A DNA stretch of 64,000 nucleotides from Euonymus europaeus (lineage: Eukaryota > Streptophyta > Magnoliopsida > Celastrales > Celastraceae), in assembly GCA_963580455.1 (NCBI GenBank), contig OY756958.1, positions 4,104,501 through 4,168,500 of the forward strand, read 5' to 3'. Below are positions 13,264 to 24,932 of this stretch, in pieces. Made by a program: the position numbers and the translations under genes. The notes beneath the pieces were generated by a model. The model saw only the letters and a list, made by a program, of their open reading frames with translations. It had not been told where the DNA came from and made no database searches. Position 1 is the first letter of the stretch. Each line of letters opens with the position of its first letter.

Positions 13264-13266
13264 TAA

Positions 13267-13756
13267 GTCTACAAAATAAAAGTCGGAATTCACAACCTCA
13301 GTCATGAACTCTCACTTGAACTTTTTTAATTGGATTTGGAGAAAGGAGTGGTGAATGACATAATAACTGACAGAATCCACAGATTTTTCCTAGAATTTTT
13401 CAATTTTTTTAAGGATCGATACACCAATTACCAATTATCCGATCCATAATTAAACTCACCAAAGTCAAGTTGGTAATGATTTTATAGTCTGTTGGTCGGG
13501 TCAGGCAGATAGTAGCTTGAACCGACCCGATTCGATCCCAAGCATAGATCTGGTCATGTGGGCATTCATCCATGATGGTGGGAAAGGGTCTAACTAAAGG
13601 CAGGCAGTTCGGGTACGGCAGAATATTTCCGCTGACTTTGACATAAAAAATGAGATAGACCCACACACTTTTCTCTCTGAATTATTTCAGTTCATATATA
13701 ATCATTATGGACGGTATGCCACTAAACTCACATTCCTACCTAGGGAATTTCATTTC

Positions 13757-13795
<39 letters not shown>

Positions 13796-15430
13796 CCACT
13801 TCAGAAATCACAACCACAAAACTACTAATGTGTTCTACTGCCCATCACAACTCTTTTGAATGCTTGACATATAACCAGAGAAACAGGAAATGAAAGGCAC
13901 AGTTGCATTATCAATTGATGATGACATTTAAATGGCTAGGACTGACGAGGATCGATAATGCATATTATGAGTACTGTAGTAGTGCATTGATAGTTGAAAT
14001 TTGTGCTGTCTCGTCACGATCGATCGATCTTTGTCTACATTCCTAGTGCTTGCAGGACCATCGATACCTTAGGAAACAACAAATGGACAAGTCAACTTTT
14101 GTATATATACATGATTGAAGATGTACTCATCACACCATTGAAAATATGCAGAAGCATGGAAGAAAGAAAGAAAATGATGCATTTTCGTTAACTTCTCATT
14201 TGTGATTATGAAGATAGCTAGAAAAGTATAATAATGTAGATATGAGTACTTAAATTGATACTTGAGTATGTTTTGATTAGAAGTTTCACTACTAGTTAAG
14301 GATGAAAAGAACAGAATCTATCCTAGAACTACTGTTCTACAGTTCTACTGTTACACACATTGCTAATCATATACAAATAAGAATATATTGTTTGTAGACA
14401 TGCATGAATAATGGCCACAAATTATGTGTAGAGAGTTCTCTTCAAATCAATTGCTTTGAAGAGCATCTACGTACCTGAAAGTAATTAACAATGAATATAT
14501 ATAATTCTACTATATATATATATATATAGTAGACTTTGAATTTCTCCAGGTTGTGTTATGTGCAAAAGGATTCTCAATTGATCAGTTGTGGGATGCACTG
14601 TTTGTTGGACCATATATTAGAAACTCATCATGAACTCTTTTGAATGTCAATTTTTCAGTGGAATTCGATCCACATATATTATATTAAATTCTTAATTATT
14701 ATTGCCAATGATGCTGAGAACATGTTCATCATGGGTGACTGCCAAGAATTGACAATGATATTCTTTTCTTTGAAATTAAAGGACTGATAATGCATATTTT
14801 GATTTATCAGAGATTGCTGCATTTTTAATCATATGATCAGTTGAGAAGAAATGGGGCATTAATTACATGCAAAACCCACTCTCTGCAGCTTTAAAAACAC
14901 AAATAATGTATAAAAATTGTCCCCTTTTTTATGTGCAATGTAGTCTGCTATGTAGACTTGCAGAGTTGAAATGGTCTGAAGAGCAAAATGGATATGCAAT
15001 GTGAATTATGGCCACAAGAGAATAAACAGAACTCAGTGCAATATATGTATGTCAGCTCAAATATATATACAGAAATTCTCATATGTGCACTTAAAATGTG
15101 CATCTAATCTTTTGGGTCTACAATATTTTTTTAAAAATTTGAAAAAATTATATTTTTCTCATCGATTTTACGTATCAACAATGTATTTTTTTTGTTGTAA
15201 ACAAAATAAAATGCGACATAAATAAATATATATATATATAGTTATCACTTTTTTTCTTCTTCTTATGATTCTATATATATGTATATGTCTACGTTGTCTT
15301 TCTGTGATCATGGTCGATAATATGCTGCTCCCCACATTATGTGTTTGATAATTTTACTTGTAGCGCGTAAGTAAGTTGACACTGTTTAGCCTTGACAGAG
15401 CCAGTCAAAACACATGAACTAGAAAGTCAG
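13267..15430. other. gene-free AT-rich DNA
   Basis: No exon or element end was recognised. The stretch contains a (TA)n run at 13759-13792 and shorter TA runs near 14511-14527 and 15227-15239. Confidence 0.5.
13759..13792. repeat. (TA)17 microsatellite
   Basis: An uninterrupted run of TA, likely to vary in length between individuals. Confidence 0.95.
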
Positions 15431-15439
15431 CATGTCAAT

Positions 15440-15600
15440 TTGTTCACGATTTCGGGGCAAACATATTTAGGATGCATTCTCAGGCCCACAACATGTAAAC
15501 TGGGCTCCTAAAATCAAACATATGGGCTGGGCTCCTTTGTAGTGCTAAGGCCCCAGGCCCACAATAAGTGGATAAATTTAAGTTGGGTTTTTGCCCTATC
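15440..15600 (+). promoter_or_regulatory. cluster of Site II-like TGGGCY motifs
   Basis: TGGGCTCC occurs twice, along with TGGGCTGGGCT and two AGGCCCAC copies, within about 120 bp, ending about 120 bp upstream of the ATG at 15685. In plants such TGGGCY (Site II/TCP-binding) clusters mark promoters of housekeeping, ribosomal and mitochondrial protein genes. The count is read from the sequence; the function is inferred. Confidence 0.5.
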
Positions 15601-15684
15601 GGTTTTGCCTTTTTTTTAAATAAAAAAAAACATTTTTAACACTTCCCGCGGCGCTTTTATGGCGTCCGCGGCCACAATCTACCG

Positions 15685-16206
15685 ATGATGGCAAGATTTG
15701 TGCAGCAACAACAACCGTCTCCGGTCAGGTATGCCACCGGAATTTCTTTCGAATAATATATTTATACCGAGTTACAGGCTTTCTTGTGATTAGAGAGAGT
15801 GAGGGAGGAAGGGAGAGTGAGGGAGGGATCGATATATAGCTGTTCACTCTCTTTGAATTTTCTTATAATACTTGGAATGGACTTGTGAATGTGTGAATAT
15901 TCAACTCATTAATCTTGATTGGCTCAAAATAAGACGCCATTTCCTTTCAATCTTATGCTCAGCAAATGTTTAGTAATTTTGTTAGGTCATACTTTCCTTG
16001 TTGGGATGAATTTCTCTATTCTATGAATTTCCTTTTTAAATATACTATAGATTTTTTACAAATTAATATTTCTTCTTCTTGTTAGAAAATTGAGGTTGGC
16101 TTGTTGTGAAATCATGAAGTGCATTGCTGAAAATTCTAAGTGTCTATGCCGTTTAGACTGTTTAGTCTTTCATTATTTGGGTTATACAATAGCAGATTCC
16201 AGGTGA
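15685..16206 (+). CDS. possible two-exon micro-gene of unknown function
   Basis: Exon 15685-15728 (MMARFVQQQQPSPV...) ends at a GT donor. A second exon from 16086, after a TTGTTAG acceptor, stays in frame to a TGA at 16204-16206, giving 54 residues. The second exon is rich in cysteine (ACCEIMKC, KCLCRLDC). The first exon lies in a local GC-rich patch (CCCGCGGCGC near 15646) with Site II-like motifs upstream, which is how small housekeeping genes often start. An overlapping ATG at 15660 opens only nine codons. I do not recognise the product. It could instead be a non-coding transcript or a remnant. Confidence 0.3.
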
Positions 16207-17315
16207 ACTGGTGTGAAGAACCGCAGTACAGAAGAATCATTATGTTTATAAATGAAGAGTGGAGTTTTCGTAGCTTTAGCTTGATATCTCAGCTTTTGTA
16301 TCTACATAACTTGGTGTGCTTAGCCATTAGCACCTTCACCCTCCTTACGATAATCTCGCTTTTCTTGCATGCACTCATTTTATGTCCTCGTTTGCTTTCC
16401 CAACCAATTTTATATCCTATTAACTGTCTGTATTGAATCATGGAAGTACGTTTGGAGTAGCGTGCGGCTTGCCTGTGACCACCTTGAGATTTTGGGGACT
16501 AGTTCTTTCAATTTCAAGTAATTCAGTCATCAAGATTAAGATGTTTATAAGACCGAGAATACTCTTGTGAAAGATATCTATTAAATCACCTGAAAAGTTT
16601 AGATCCTATTTAGAAACAGAAAGACAGTTGTTTTACACAAGATGGGCTTTGTAGTGCTTCACATCACAAATGGCACCCCTTGCATTGCCATGGAGGAAGT
16701 TAAATTCTGTACATAGCAGAGGTCATCATCTTGAAACATTCACAATCAATAAAACTTTTATAGACTGATAAAAAATCAGTTACACAGTGTTCCTGCCTTC
16801 TTTTTTTCCTGTAGTGCTTCCAGGTCAATTCCCTTGTGCTCTACCTAGGAACAGATTTGGACAAAACATGTGAAAGCATGAAAAGCGAAAAACAAAAGAA
16901 GACTCTGCACAGGGGGAGTGGAGTTTCGCTCCTCAAACAATAATGGAATCAGAAACATGGGTTTGTTCAAATTCTATAGCAGCTTCTGCATGAAACATCT
17001 AAATTTTCTTCAATAGCTCCTTGTTGAATCCTGAATAATATATTATTCATCATAGCAATCTGCACTATTCTTCATAATAACTTTTTCGAACGGTGGGAAT
17101 GCATGCACTGCTAGTACCTATTTCCAGGAGCCTGCAGTAAACGTAAAGTGATTAGATGTTGAGCGGTATTAACCTGTACCTGTCAGCCAATCTTACCTTT
17201 GCTAGCTTCGCTTGTTTTGAGCCTGTGACAAGAGACAACTAAGTTGGAAAGGAATCAATTTATAACATGCCATGGTTTGCGTATGTAATTTTAATTCTGT
17301 AAAAATTCATGTAAT
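16207..17315. other. intergenic and IQD 3' region
   Basis: No further confident exon was seen on the plus strand. On the minus strand, 17202-17222 can serve as an alternative last coding exon of the IQD gene. The part around 16620-17150 probably holds its 3' UTR. Confidence 0.45.
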
Positions 17316-18837
17316 TTAGTGTTGATTCATACTCACTTCACATGTTGTAAGAAATCTGCAGTAGTTTGTGTTTGTGAGAACCGTACTAGTAGATCCACAC
17401 TCACTATCTTTAAGAGAAACTGATGATCTGTCGAGCTTAATGTTCCATGGATAATGATAATTTTGAGCAGTGGCACCAACATGTGAAGATGATCTTTGCA
17501 TACGCATAGCTCGGGGGATATTTCTTCCTTCCATTGATGCCCTTCGTCGGCTTGGTGGCCTCTCATATGATTCTGGCCTTTGCTTTGGTGCACTGTGTGA
17601 CCGAACTTTGGCTCGCGAAGATTCAGTGTTAGCCATATAATTTGGGAAGAATGAGTATTCATAGGACATTGGTTCTGTGTAATCTGGATGAGGAGGAGGG
17701 AAAGTAAAAAGATCAGATTTTGAGACAGCAGAATCGTGCTGTGGGCTACCTTTTGCTGTGCTGAAGAAATAGTCCTCAAAATGGCTACTGCTGGCTCTAG
17801 GGCTCAAATCGGTCAGAGCTGGAGAGACCTGGCAATTGTCTTGCTTGGGATATGCATAATACGTGGAAAATCTGTGCTCTGTTTTCTCTGTTTGTTGGTG
17901 GTTTGAATAGCTATTTCTCCTATTTGGGCTTCCTTTCAACTCTCCCGGATCCATCTCGACAATTTTGATGTTCTCTTCGATGCCTCCATCAGTGTCCTAT
18001 ATTTGCGCACAAAAAAAAAAAGGATTACATATATGAGATTCAAAAAATGTGACTCTGGATCTTTTACATTGGTTGGATATGGAGATGTTAAATGTTTAAT
18101 GTACATGAATGGGATAAGGTGCATGATATGTGTGCCTAAATTGATTTTCCTGTGTTGATTTTCTATGCAGCATTTGCTTCTGATTAACAGGCGGCTTTGC
18201 TTCTTCTGCCATCCGGAGCCTTTGAGCCCGAACTTTAGCTTGTACAGTCAACAATGCTTGCATGCATCTGAGGGTTGCAGTGGCTTGTTTCCTCACCAGG
18301 TGACCCCTCACCAATGCCTGCAGCTTAACTAATCCTTTCAATGCATGCAACGCCTTCCTTGCCTGTTAACAACACCAATAGAACGGTCCAGACTTCAGAT
18401 CATTATTTTTAACTTGAAAGACAGACAATGACTAGAGAATTGCATACCAAATAGGCACGAAAGACAGATTGGATTTTAATTGCAGCTGCCTCTTCAACTG
18501 AAACGGCTCTCCCAGTTGCAACTGCAGTTAGTCTGATTACAGCAGCCCTGGCATGGTCCTTCTGCTCATCCTCAGAGTCCAAATTGTCCTGCACCACTGG
18601 TGTTCTTTGGCCATTTTGTTCCAAAGAATTCAAGTCCTTGGAAGGTGGTGCAGTGGCTGATGATCTCCGAAAACTCCATCTCCGTTTCTCTTTTGGAGTA
18701 TTTGGTAGAGTCGATATCGGAGTTGCCGGAATCTCTGTACTATTAGAAGAAACTTGAGCTGTAGATTTTTCCTTGTCCTTGTCTTTCTCTTTTTTCCCTA
18801 CCAAGAAACTTGTTAGCCACCTGCCTGTCTTGCCCAT
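17316..18837 (-). CDS. IQ67-domain (IQD) calmodulin-binding protein
   Basis: Three exons: 18837-18448, 18362-18105, 17996-17316, giving 442 residues from the ATG of [12 protein letters not shown] (codons upstream of it are not ATG). The IQ67 domain lies at about residues 110-185: [19 protein letters not shown], then [18 protein letters not shown], then [15 protein letters not shown]. It is split by a phase-0 intron inside the first IQ motif, as is usual in IQD genes. The N-terminus is basic and serine-rich ([10 protein letters not shown]). The C-terminal half carries the short conserved blocks [11 protein letters not shown] and [11 protein letters not shown] proteins bind calmodulin and scaffold it on microtubules, plasma membrane or nucleus. 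A strong donor (GTGAGT, 17336-17331) in the last exon offers an alternative ending; see findings. Confidence 0.9.
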
Positions 18838-21800
18838 CTCTTTCAAATCTTTCTAAGCTGCCAATAGCATTGTATCAAAGAAAAATCATCCTATAAAAAG
18901 AAACAAATGATGTGTAGATCTCTCCCTGCCTATTGATATGTAGTTTTCAACATTATAACGGTCCTCCTTACTGATACAAACATTATTTTATTCTATTTTA
19001 TTTTATTTTATTTTATTTTCCTTCTTGATCATATAACAACTATTTTCAGATACCAATGACTCCAATGTTATTTCTATTAGGCAAGGCTTCATGAAGGCAA
19101 GAAGCATGGAGGAAGAAGCTCCCCACTTAAGCCATTTTCCATCCTCGCTGGGATTCCTTACTTCAATTGGATTTTTCAGGTACCCCATTTTGTCCTTGAG
19201 GGAAAGTATCGATTTTCTTTAGAGGGAGGAATAAGCTGCTTTGATCTGGATCGGATAGTTAACTGTTGGGGATAATATAATCAGTGTGCTAACTATCTAA
19301 ATGGATACGTACACTAAACTTCGTCAAAGATGTTGAATACAGATCAAATCCTCAATTATCAATCCTTTAGTTTAATTTAACCACTAAGGGCAAAAGCGTA
19401 ATTGTGGGTTTCCTTCTTATTTTATGTAGAAATAGTGTAGTATCGGTTAATGTGGGATGGGGAAGCTTAGAGACCATGTGAAAATGGGTGAACAACATGC
19501 AGAGTCCGTGCAATATAATCATTTTCAGGGTGGGAGAGATTTGTCCACCACAATACCCTATACTTGTTGGGGGGTCATCTATTAATTTTAGCATTTAGAA
19601 CACTTGGGAGGCTATGGGGTCCACAAAAATAAGGTAAGAGTAATTAAAGGGTCCTGTGTCTGTACGTGCTGGTGCTGCATATCTTTTTCCAGCTAATTGA
19701 GTCAATCCAAGCTTTCTCATGATCCCAATTCCATTTTTTTATACTAGGACTCCAAGAGAAGTCATCTTCCTCTTTTTCATTTTATGGATCATTTTCCATC
19801 TTTCTTTGGAATGGGACCAGTTGTTTTGCAACCCCACTGTGCTAGAGACAATACTGCTTATGATGAAGAGAGTGAATAGTGATTGTGGGGGCTTAATAAT
19901 TAAAGCTGTCAATGGATGCTTTTGCTTCACTATAGTATAAAAGAAAAACAAAACAAAACAAAAAACTCCCATTTACAAGTCTCCCGAAGCGGGCAGCAAT
20001 CGTGGACAGACAAGATTTCGCAGCAGCCTTCTCCACGACGTAATATGCGGAAAGACTTTTTCTGAAGTTTAAATCTGTAATCCCTAACTTGCACTTCTGC
20101 AATTTAGCTACTATGTTACATATTCGCCTGTACTTTTACTTTGCCATATGATGCCCATTTTCATGTACCATCACTGGAACTGTTCATGTCTGAAAGGTGT
20201 TAAATTTGATGTAGATATATCTTTTTGGATCGTAGCAAATTCGACAGTGTTGAAGATGAGTATAAATGAGCAGAACTGGTCTTTTTTAATTCTATAATCA
20301 ATAAGTACATGAGCTTTGAAAACCCAATTAATGGGATTTGGTCCCATCTGACTGTTCGTAGTGGATGAATAATTTTGTTTGGCATTTCACTTGCACATGG
20401 TATGTTTATGTGTGGCTCCCTTCATTGACTGAACTGTTGCTCTGGTGTCAACAAGATCAACGGCTATGATTAGGCATTTAATTTAATGAATTATTGTGAA
20501 GATGGCCAACAGATAGATATATAGATATAATTTTTTTTTGTCTTTCAGTCGAATGTGTCAATCATATGAAGAACAGTGAATGACCCTTCAAAGACATTCT
20601 CTCTGTTTTGCTTCCATTGATTATCAAAAGATAATTGGCAGTATTCGTGGTTTAATATTCGAAGAAAGTAGAGAAGAACAGCGCACACAGAGTGAGAGTG
20701 GTGAGATACATGCATGTGAAAGATTTGCTATATATAGATTCTTTACCTCTTTTTGTTCGTACTTGTTGTATCAGTCTGTCTTGTCTGGAAAAGAATATGT
20801 TGTGGGATTGAAGTTATCAACAGTTTCTTATTTAGTTCATGTGCATTTGGATACAGGAATCCTGAATCCAACTTTCACATGGCCAGACTTGAAACTGATC
20901 TAACCAGATGATTTGTGTTTTTATTTATTGAAATAATTGTTTTTTTTAATTTATCGTGACTTTTGTATTTTTAGATTGTCTCATTTTCCTCGAATATCAT
21001 ATTAAGCTGTATGATAATTCAAGTAGTGTTTTAATTTTATAGACCGGATTGGTTAGATCGTGACCTGGTCATCAAACCGGGCTCGGTTGTTCATATGAAA
21101 TTGAAATATGGTTAAACCTCTCAAAATCGGTTGAACAGTTTGAATCAGTACCGGTTCACATGAACTCGTACTTATCTCAATCATAATTGTTAATATTTTG
21201 TTGTTTTCAATTATGATTTAAGCTTATTTGGGTCTTAATAAGTTTAAGTATAAATCCTTTATTATTATTTTATTCTTTAGGCATTATTTATGGATTTTAC
21301 CAAGATTGTGGATTGATTTATATGTTGCATATCCATTGCAAGTAAGGTTGTGTATGTTTCACATTTAGTACAACTTCAAGTCGTGAGGTGCTCATAAAAT
21401 GTTGTGTCAATCAAACATCATATTTTGTTGTCAGCCTAAAGTTATGGGTCCTATAACTTTAAACTGTGCAAAATAAAATGTTATCATCTCACAGCCTTTC
21501 AAAGCTTAAAGATGTGGGACTTGCAGTATTTTATAACAACATTACGTAATTGTCTTTCCATATTTTAAAAGTTTTCAATTACTTTTTATACAATATTTTT
21601 CATAACTTTAAACACAGGATTTTTGACAGCTTAAAGTTATTAAATGTAATTGTGAAACAAATGGATCTTAAGTATTTTTTGTTTGTATTTTGAAAACAAG
21701 TTATAATGTCATGTTGACATCATCTGGTTGGGTAACCGGTTTGACCATGATTGAGCCAGTGAACTGTAATGAAAAATGTGTCCGGTTTGTTTTTCAATTC

Positions 21801-22228
21801 GGTTTTTACTCTGAGATTTCATGCCGCATGGGCCTAAACCTCTTCAGATTTTTAATTTTGGGCCTCGTTGACAAATAATTATCAAGCCCAAAGGTGGCCC
21901 AATAACTACCGAGTTTTGTATTGGTCAAAACTACATCTATTATTTTACTTTCTAGAATAATACAAATTTCCAATTAGTCAAAAATCAATTGAAACATTAA
22001 CATAGGCGTTTTTGGTGAGGATGACAAGGGTTGCCGCTCAGAGCTTTTAAATTAATAATATATTAATTTAAAACTCATTTAAATCATATTAAGTGTTCGC
22101 CTAAAGCATTTATTTAAAATTTTGCCTTGGGTCCCAAAAACTCAGGAAGGTTATTGCACGACAGAAATGAATACTACCAGAATGTGGTCAAATGAGTGGT
22201 ACAGAATTGTGACTTGTACTTGGGAGAG
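18838..22228. other. intergenic, degenerate repeats
   Basis: No confident gene was seen. It contains a (TTTTA)n run at about 18986-19018, a coding-like minus-strand block at 19985-20096, and a segment with repeated CCGGTT-type motifs at both sides (21040-21180 and 21720-21800) that is probably a decayed transposon. At 22020-22140 there is a non-coding repeat fragment ending in a GGGTCCC motif. Confidence 0.45.
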
Positions 22229-22236
22229 GGTGAGAC
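22229..22236. repeat. 8-bp target site duplication, left copy
   Basis: GGTGAGAC, identical to 23955-23962 on the other side of the hAT element. Confidence 0.9.
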
Positions 22237-23954
22237 TAGTGTTGTACATCGAGTCGGGTCCCGGGCAATCGGGCCGGGTATGACTCAACCCGACGATTTC
22301 TATTAAGGTCTAAACCCGCCCGAATACCCGGTAATGATTATCGGGTAATCGGGTTACGGGTCACCGGGTAATCGGGCCGGGTTACCGGGTGACCCGGTAG
22401 ACCCGATTGAATTTGCAACTGATTTGTGCCATTCTATGGCGGTGCATGTTTTGGCATTTTGCTTCAATTTTCTTATTTTTCTAAAAGTTTACTTTTTGGT
22501 CTCAAAAATTATATGTACTTATTTTTCTTGTCTCATATTGTACAGAGCTCTAAAGTGATGATTATTGATTTATTGTCAAATATGAGATGATGGAATTCAA
22601 GTCAATATGCATTAACTAGAAAATGATAATAATCTGGAGAGTTTTATCAGCTTATGAATACATGTGAAGAATCAAAATAACAATACATTAGTTGATTCTA
22701 GCAACATGTTTGACATACACAACAAAAGGTCCTCATATATGTATATTTTCACATATAGGGCCGGTGAAATTGAGATCTTGCAATTTTCTTTCAAGACCCA
22801 TTGGAATGACCCCCTTGAAGAAAATCATTTCATTAACTTCTTTCAAATTTGAAACAAAACAGAAGGACTAAAATAATTGATGAAGACGAGATTATATCAG
22901 ACCTTACATTTAATTGGTACAATAAGATTATAAGAAATTGAAGAGACAAAAGGTGGAAAGGTGGTTATATTTTATGGCTTTTTCTTTGGTTGCTTTATAC
23001 ACAAAATGGAAGGACATAGAAACTGTTCTCTATGTTATCTCGCTGTATAAGACAGTTATACTACGGAGCTAAGAGTTAATGGAAAAGGCAGGACAAATTC
23101 AAGGATCCATCGGAACACTGACAAGTTTGCTAGTCTCAACACAATGACCAATCTAGTGCCTCTAATTCATAAAATATTAGACAACACCAAAGCTTGAAAA
23201 GCAGTATTCCTAACACCAAAGCTTGTAAATTCAAGATAAGGAAAACACCAATAACAGTGGATTGATTTTCAATTACTCAAAAAAAAACTAAACTAATTAA
23301 GCAGTATTAGTATCAGTACAATATCACACTAATGACACTATCACTATAGTTCTGAAATTGGAATCGAGCAGCACTATCAAATATCAATAACACTTCACTA
23401 GATGAGACTAAAAAAGTAAAAAATACATACCTCTGCCTTCAGTTCACACGTCGACCAAGTGACCAACACTATCACTGTTAGTGAAAGCCTTGGACCTCTG
23501 CCTCAGTGCCTCCACGAGTGATTGCCAAAAGAGCTTCCTCTGTCTTTGCCTTCACTGCCTGGCGCCCGCACTGTCGGAGGCTCGAACTCGAAGTTATAGT
23601 CGGTAGTCGCCACTCGCCAGTGGTGCTAATGGGTGGCGGCCATTTTATGCAAGCTGGAAGAGAGCAAGAGGATAAGAAAAGCAAAGTTAATTGAAAATTG
23701 AAACCCTAACAAATTAATAAATTTAATTTTCAACATAAAAAAGAAAAAGAAAATAATTGTTTTGCCGGGTTAACGGGTGACCCAAATACCCGGTAAAACA
23801 CAAAAAATAAACCCGAGACCCGGCCCGCTTAAGTGATTAACGGATCGGGTGAAACCCGGACCGATACCGGTCCGGGTCGATCCAGCCCAATTAGTCTCGG
23901 GCTGGTCCGGGTTTGCGGGTCGGATCGGGTTTAACAACCCGCTGTACAGCACTA
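22237..23954. mobile_element. complete non-autonomous hAT element
   Basis: The ends are 12-bp inverted repeats with one mismatch: TAGTGTTGTACA at 22237 and the complement of TAGTGCTGTACA ending at 23954. The element is flanked by perfect 8-bp duplications of GGTGAGAC, the hallmark of hAT transposition. Both subterminal zones (22245-22410 and 23765-23940) are packed with CGGGTCGGG/ACCCGG-type repeats, as expected for transposase binding sites, while the 1.4-kb interior is AT-rich. No hAT transposase frame exists, so it would depend on a helper. A GC-richer minus-strand open stretch at 23478-23684 may be captured sequence. Confidence 0.9.
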
Positions 23955-23962
23955 GGTGAGAC
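23955..23962. repeat. 8-bp target site duplication, right copy
   Basis: GGTGAGAC, the mate of 22229-22236. Confidence 0.9.
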
Positions 23963-24187
23963 CCAGAGTTTTACTTTATGGGCCCAGTTGTCATAATAGA
24001 TTAACAGGTCCCTAAAAGCCCGCCTGAGAGGGTCTAATATTAATCATACATGGCCCCTGGCAACTAGGCCGGGAGCAATGGGCCTCTAGCCCGTTTGGCA
24101 TCTCTAGGAGAGTTAATATAGTATTCTCATAAGGTTGTGATAAATAGTTTATATTTTAGAAGTTCATGTTTGCTCATTTCTAATCAA

Positions 24188-24536
24188 TAAGTGTTAAATA
24201 TTAAGGGGAATAAATTCGATAAACTTTAACGGGCTCGTGTGTCAGATTTTCATGTTATAATCTAAATAATAAGTGTTAAATTTTAAGGTATCGTTTAAAT
24301 TGTAGAATGATTTGAGTGGAAATGAAAATGACGATGAGAATAGGAATATGAATGAGAATAAGAGTTAAATATTAAGGGGAATGAATTCGTTAAACTCTAA
24401 TGGGCTCGTGTGTCAGATTTTCATGTTATAATCTAAATAATAAGTGTTAAACTTTAAGGTATCGTTTAAATTGTAGAATGGTTTGAGTAGAAATGAAAAT
24501 GACGATGAGAATAGGAATATGAATGAGAATAAGAGT
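24188..24536. repeat. tandem duplication, 171-bp period
   Basis: The block starting TTAAATATTAAGGGGAA at 24194 recurs at 24365 with few changes, and the similarity includes the first about 75 bp of the adjacent MITE (GGTATCGTTTAAATTGTAGAATG at 24287 and 24458). The duplication therefore happened after the MITE inserted. Confidence 0.85.
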
Positions 24537-24932
24537 AAGAATGAGATTTTGATTCTTACATTTGGTATGCATAAAAATTGTTTTGATAATGAGAATGAAA
24601 TATGTGTTTTATCCATTTTACCCTTTACTAATAATATGTCAATGTTATTGTGACATTTTCGGAATTTTTTTTCTTTGACTTATTACATTATTATTTTATA
24701 TGCTTAAAAATCTGTAAAAAAAATATTCTAGGAAAAAAAAATTAAAAATAAAGGGACATTTTAGTCATTTAATGGTCCATTCTCACCAAATTTAGGTGGA
24801 ATGAGAATAGAGGTTGAGAAAGAATGTAGAATAAAATGGGTCATTCTATTCACCCAAAAATTAATACACCAAATAATGAAATAGAATGACGCATTCCCTA
24901 TTTTCCATTTATTCCCTAAATCAAACGATACC
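24458..24932. mobile_element. PIF/Harbinger-like MITE nested in the 82-bp repeat
   Basis: The left end GGTATCGTTT and right end AAACGATACC are inverted repeats, each flanked by TAA (24455-24457 and 24933-24935). The length is about 475 bp, with GAATGAGAATRAG-rich arms and no coding capacity. A truncated second left end sits at 24287 because of the 171-bp duplication. Confidence 0.85.

Noticed and set aside
23478..23694. Two overlapping opposite-strand open frames within the hAT element.
   Set aside because: No recognised domain and no start context; could be captured sequence, but not supportable as a gene.
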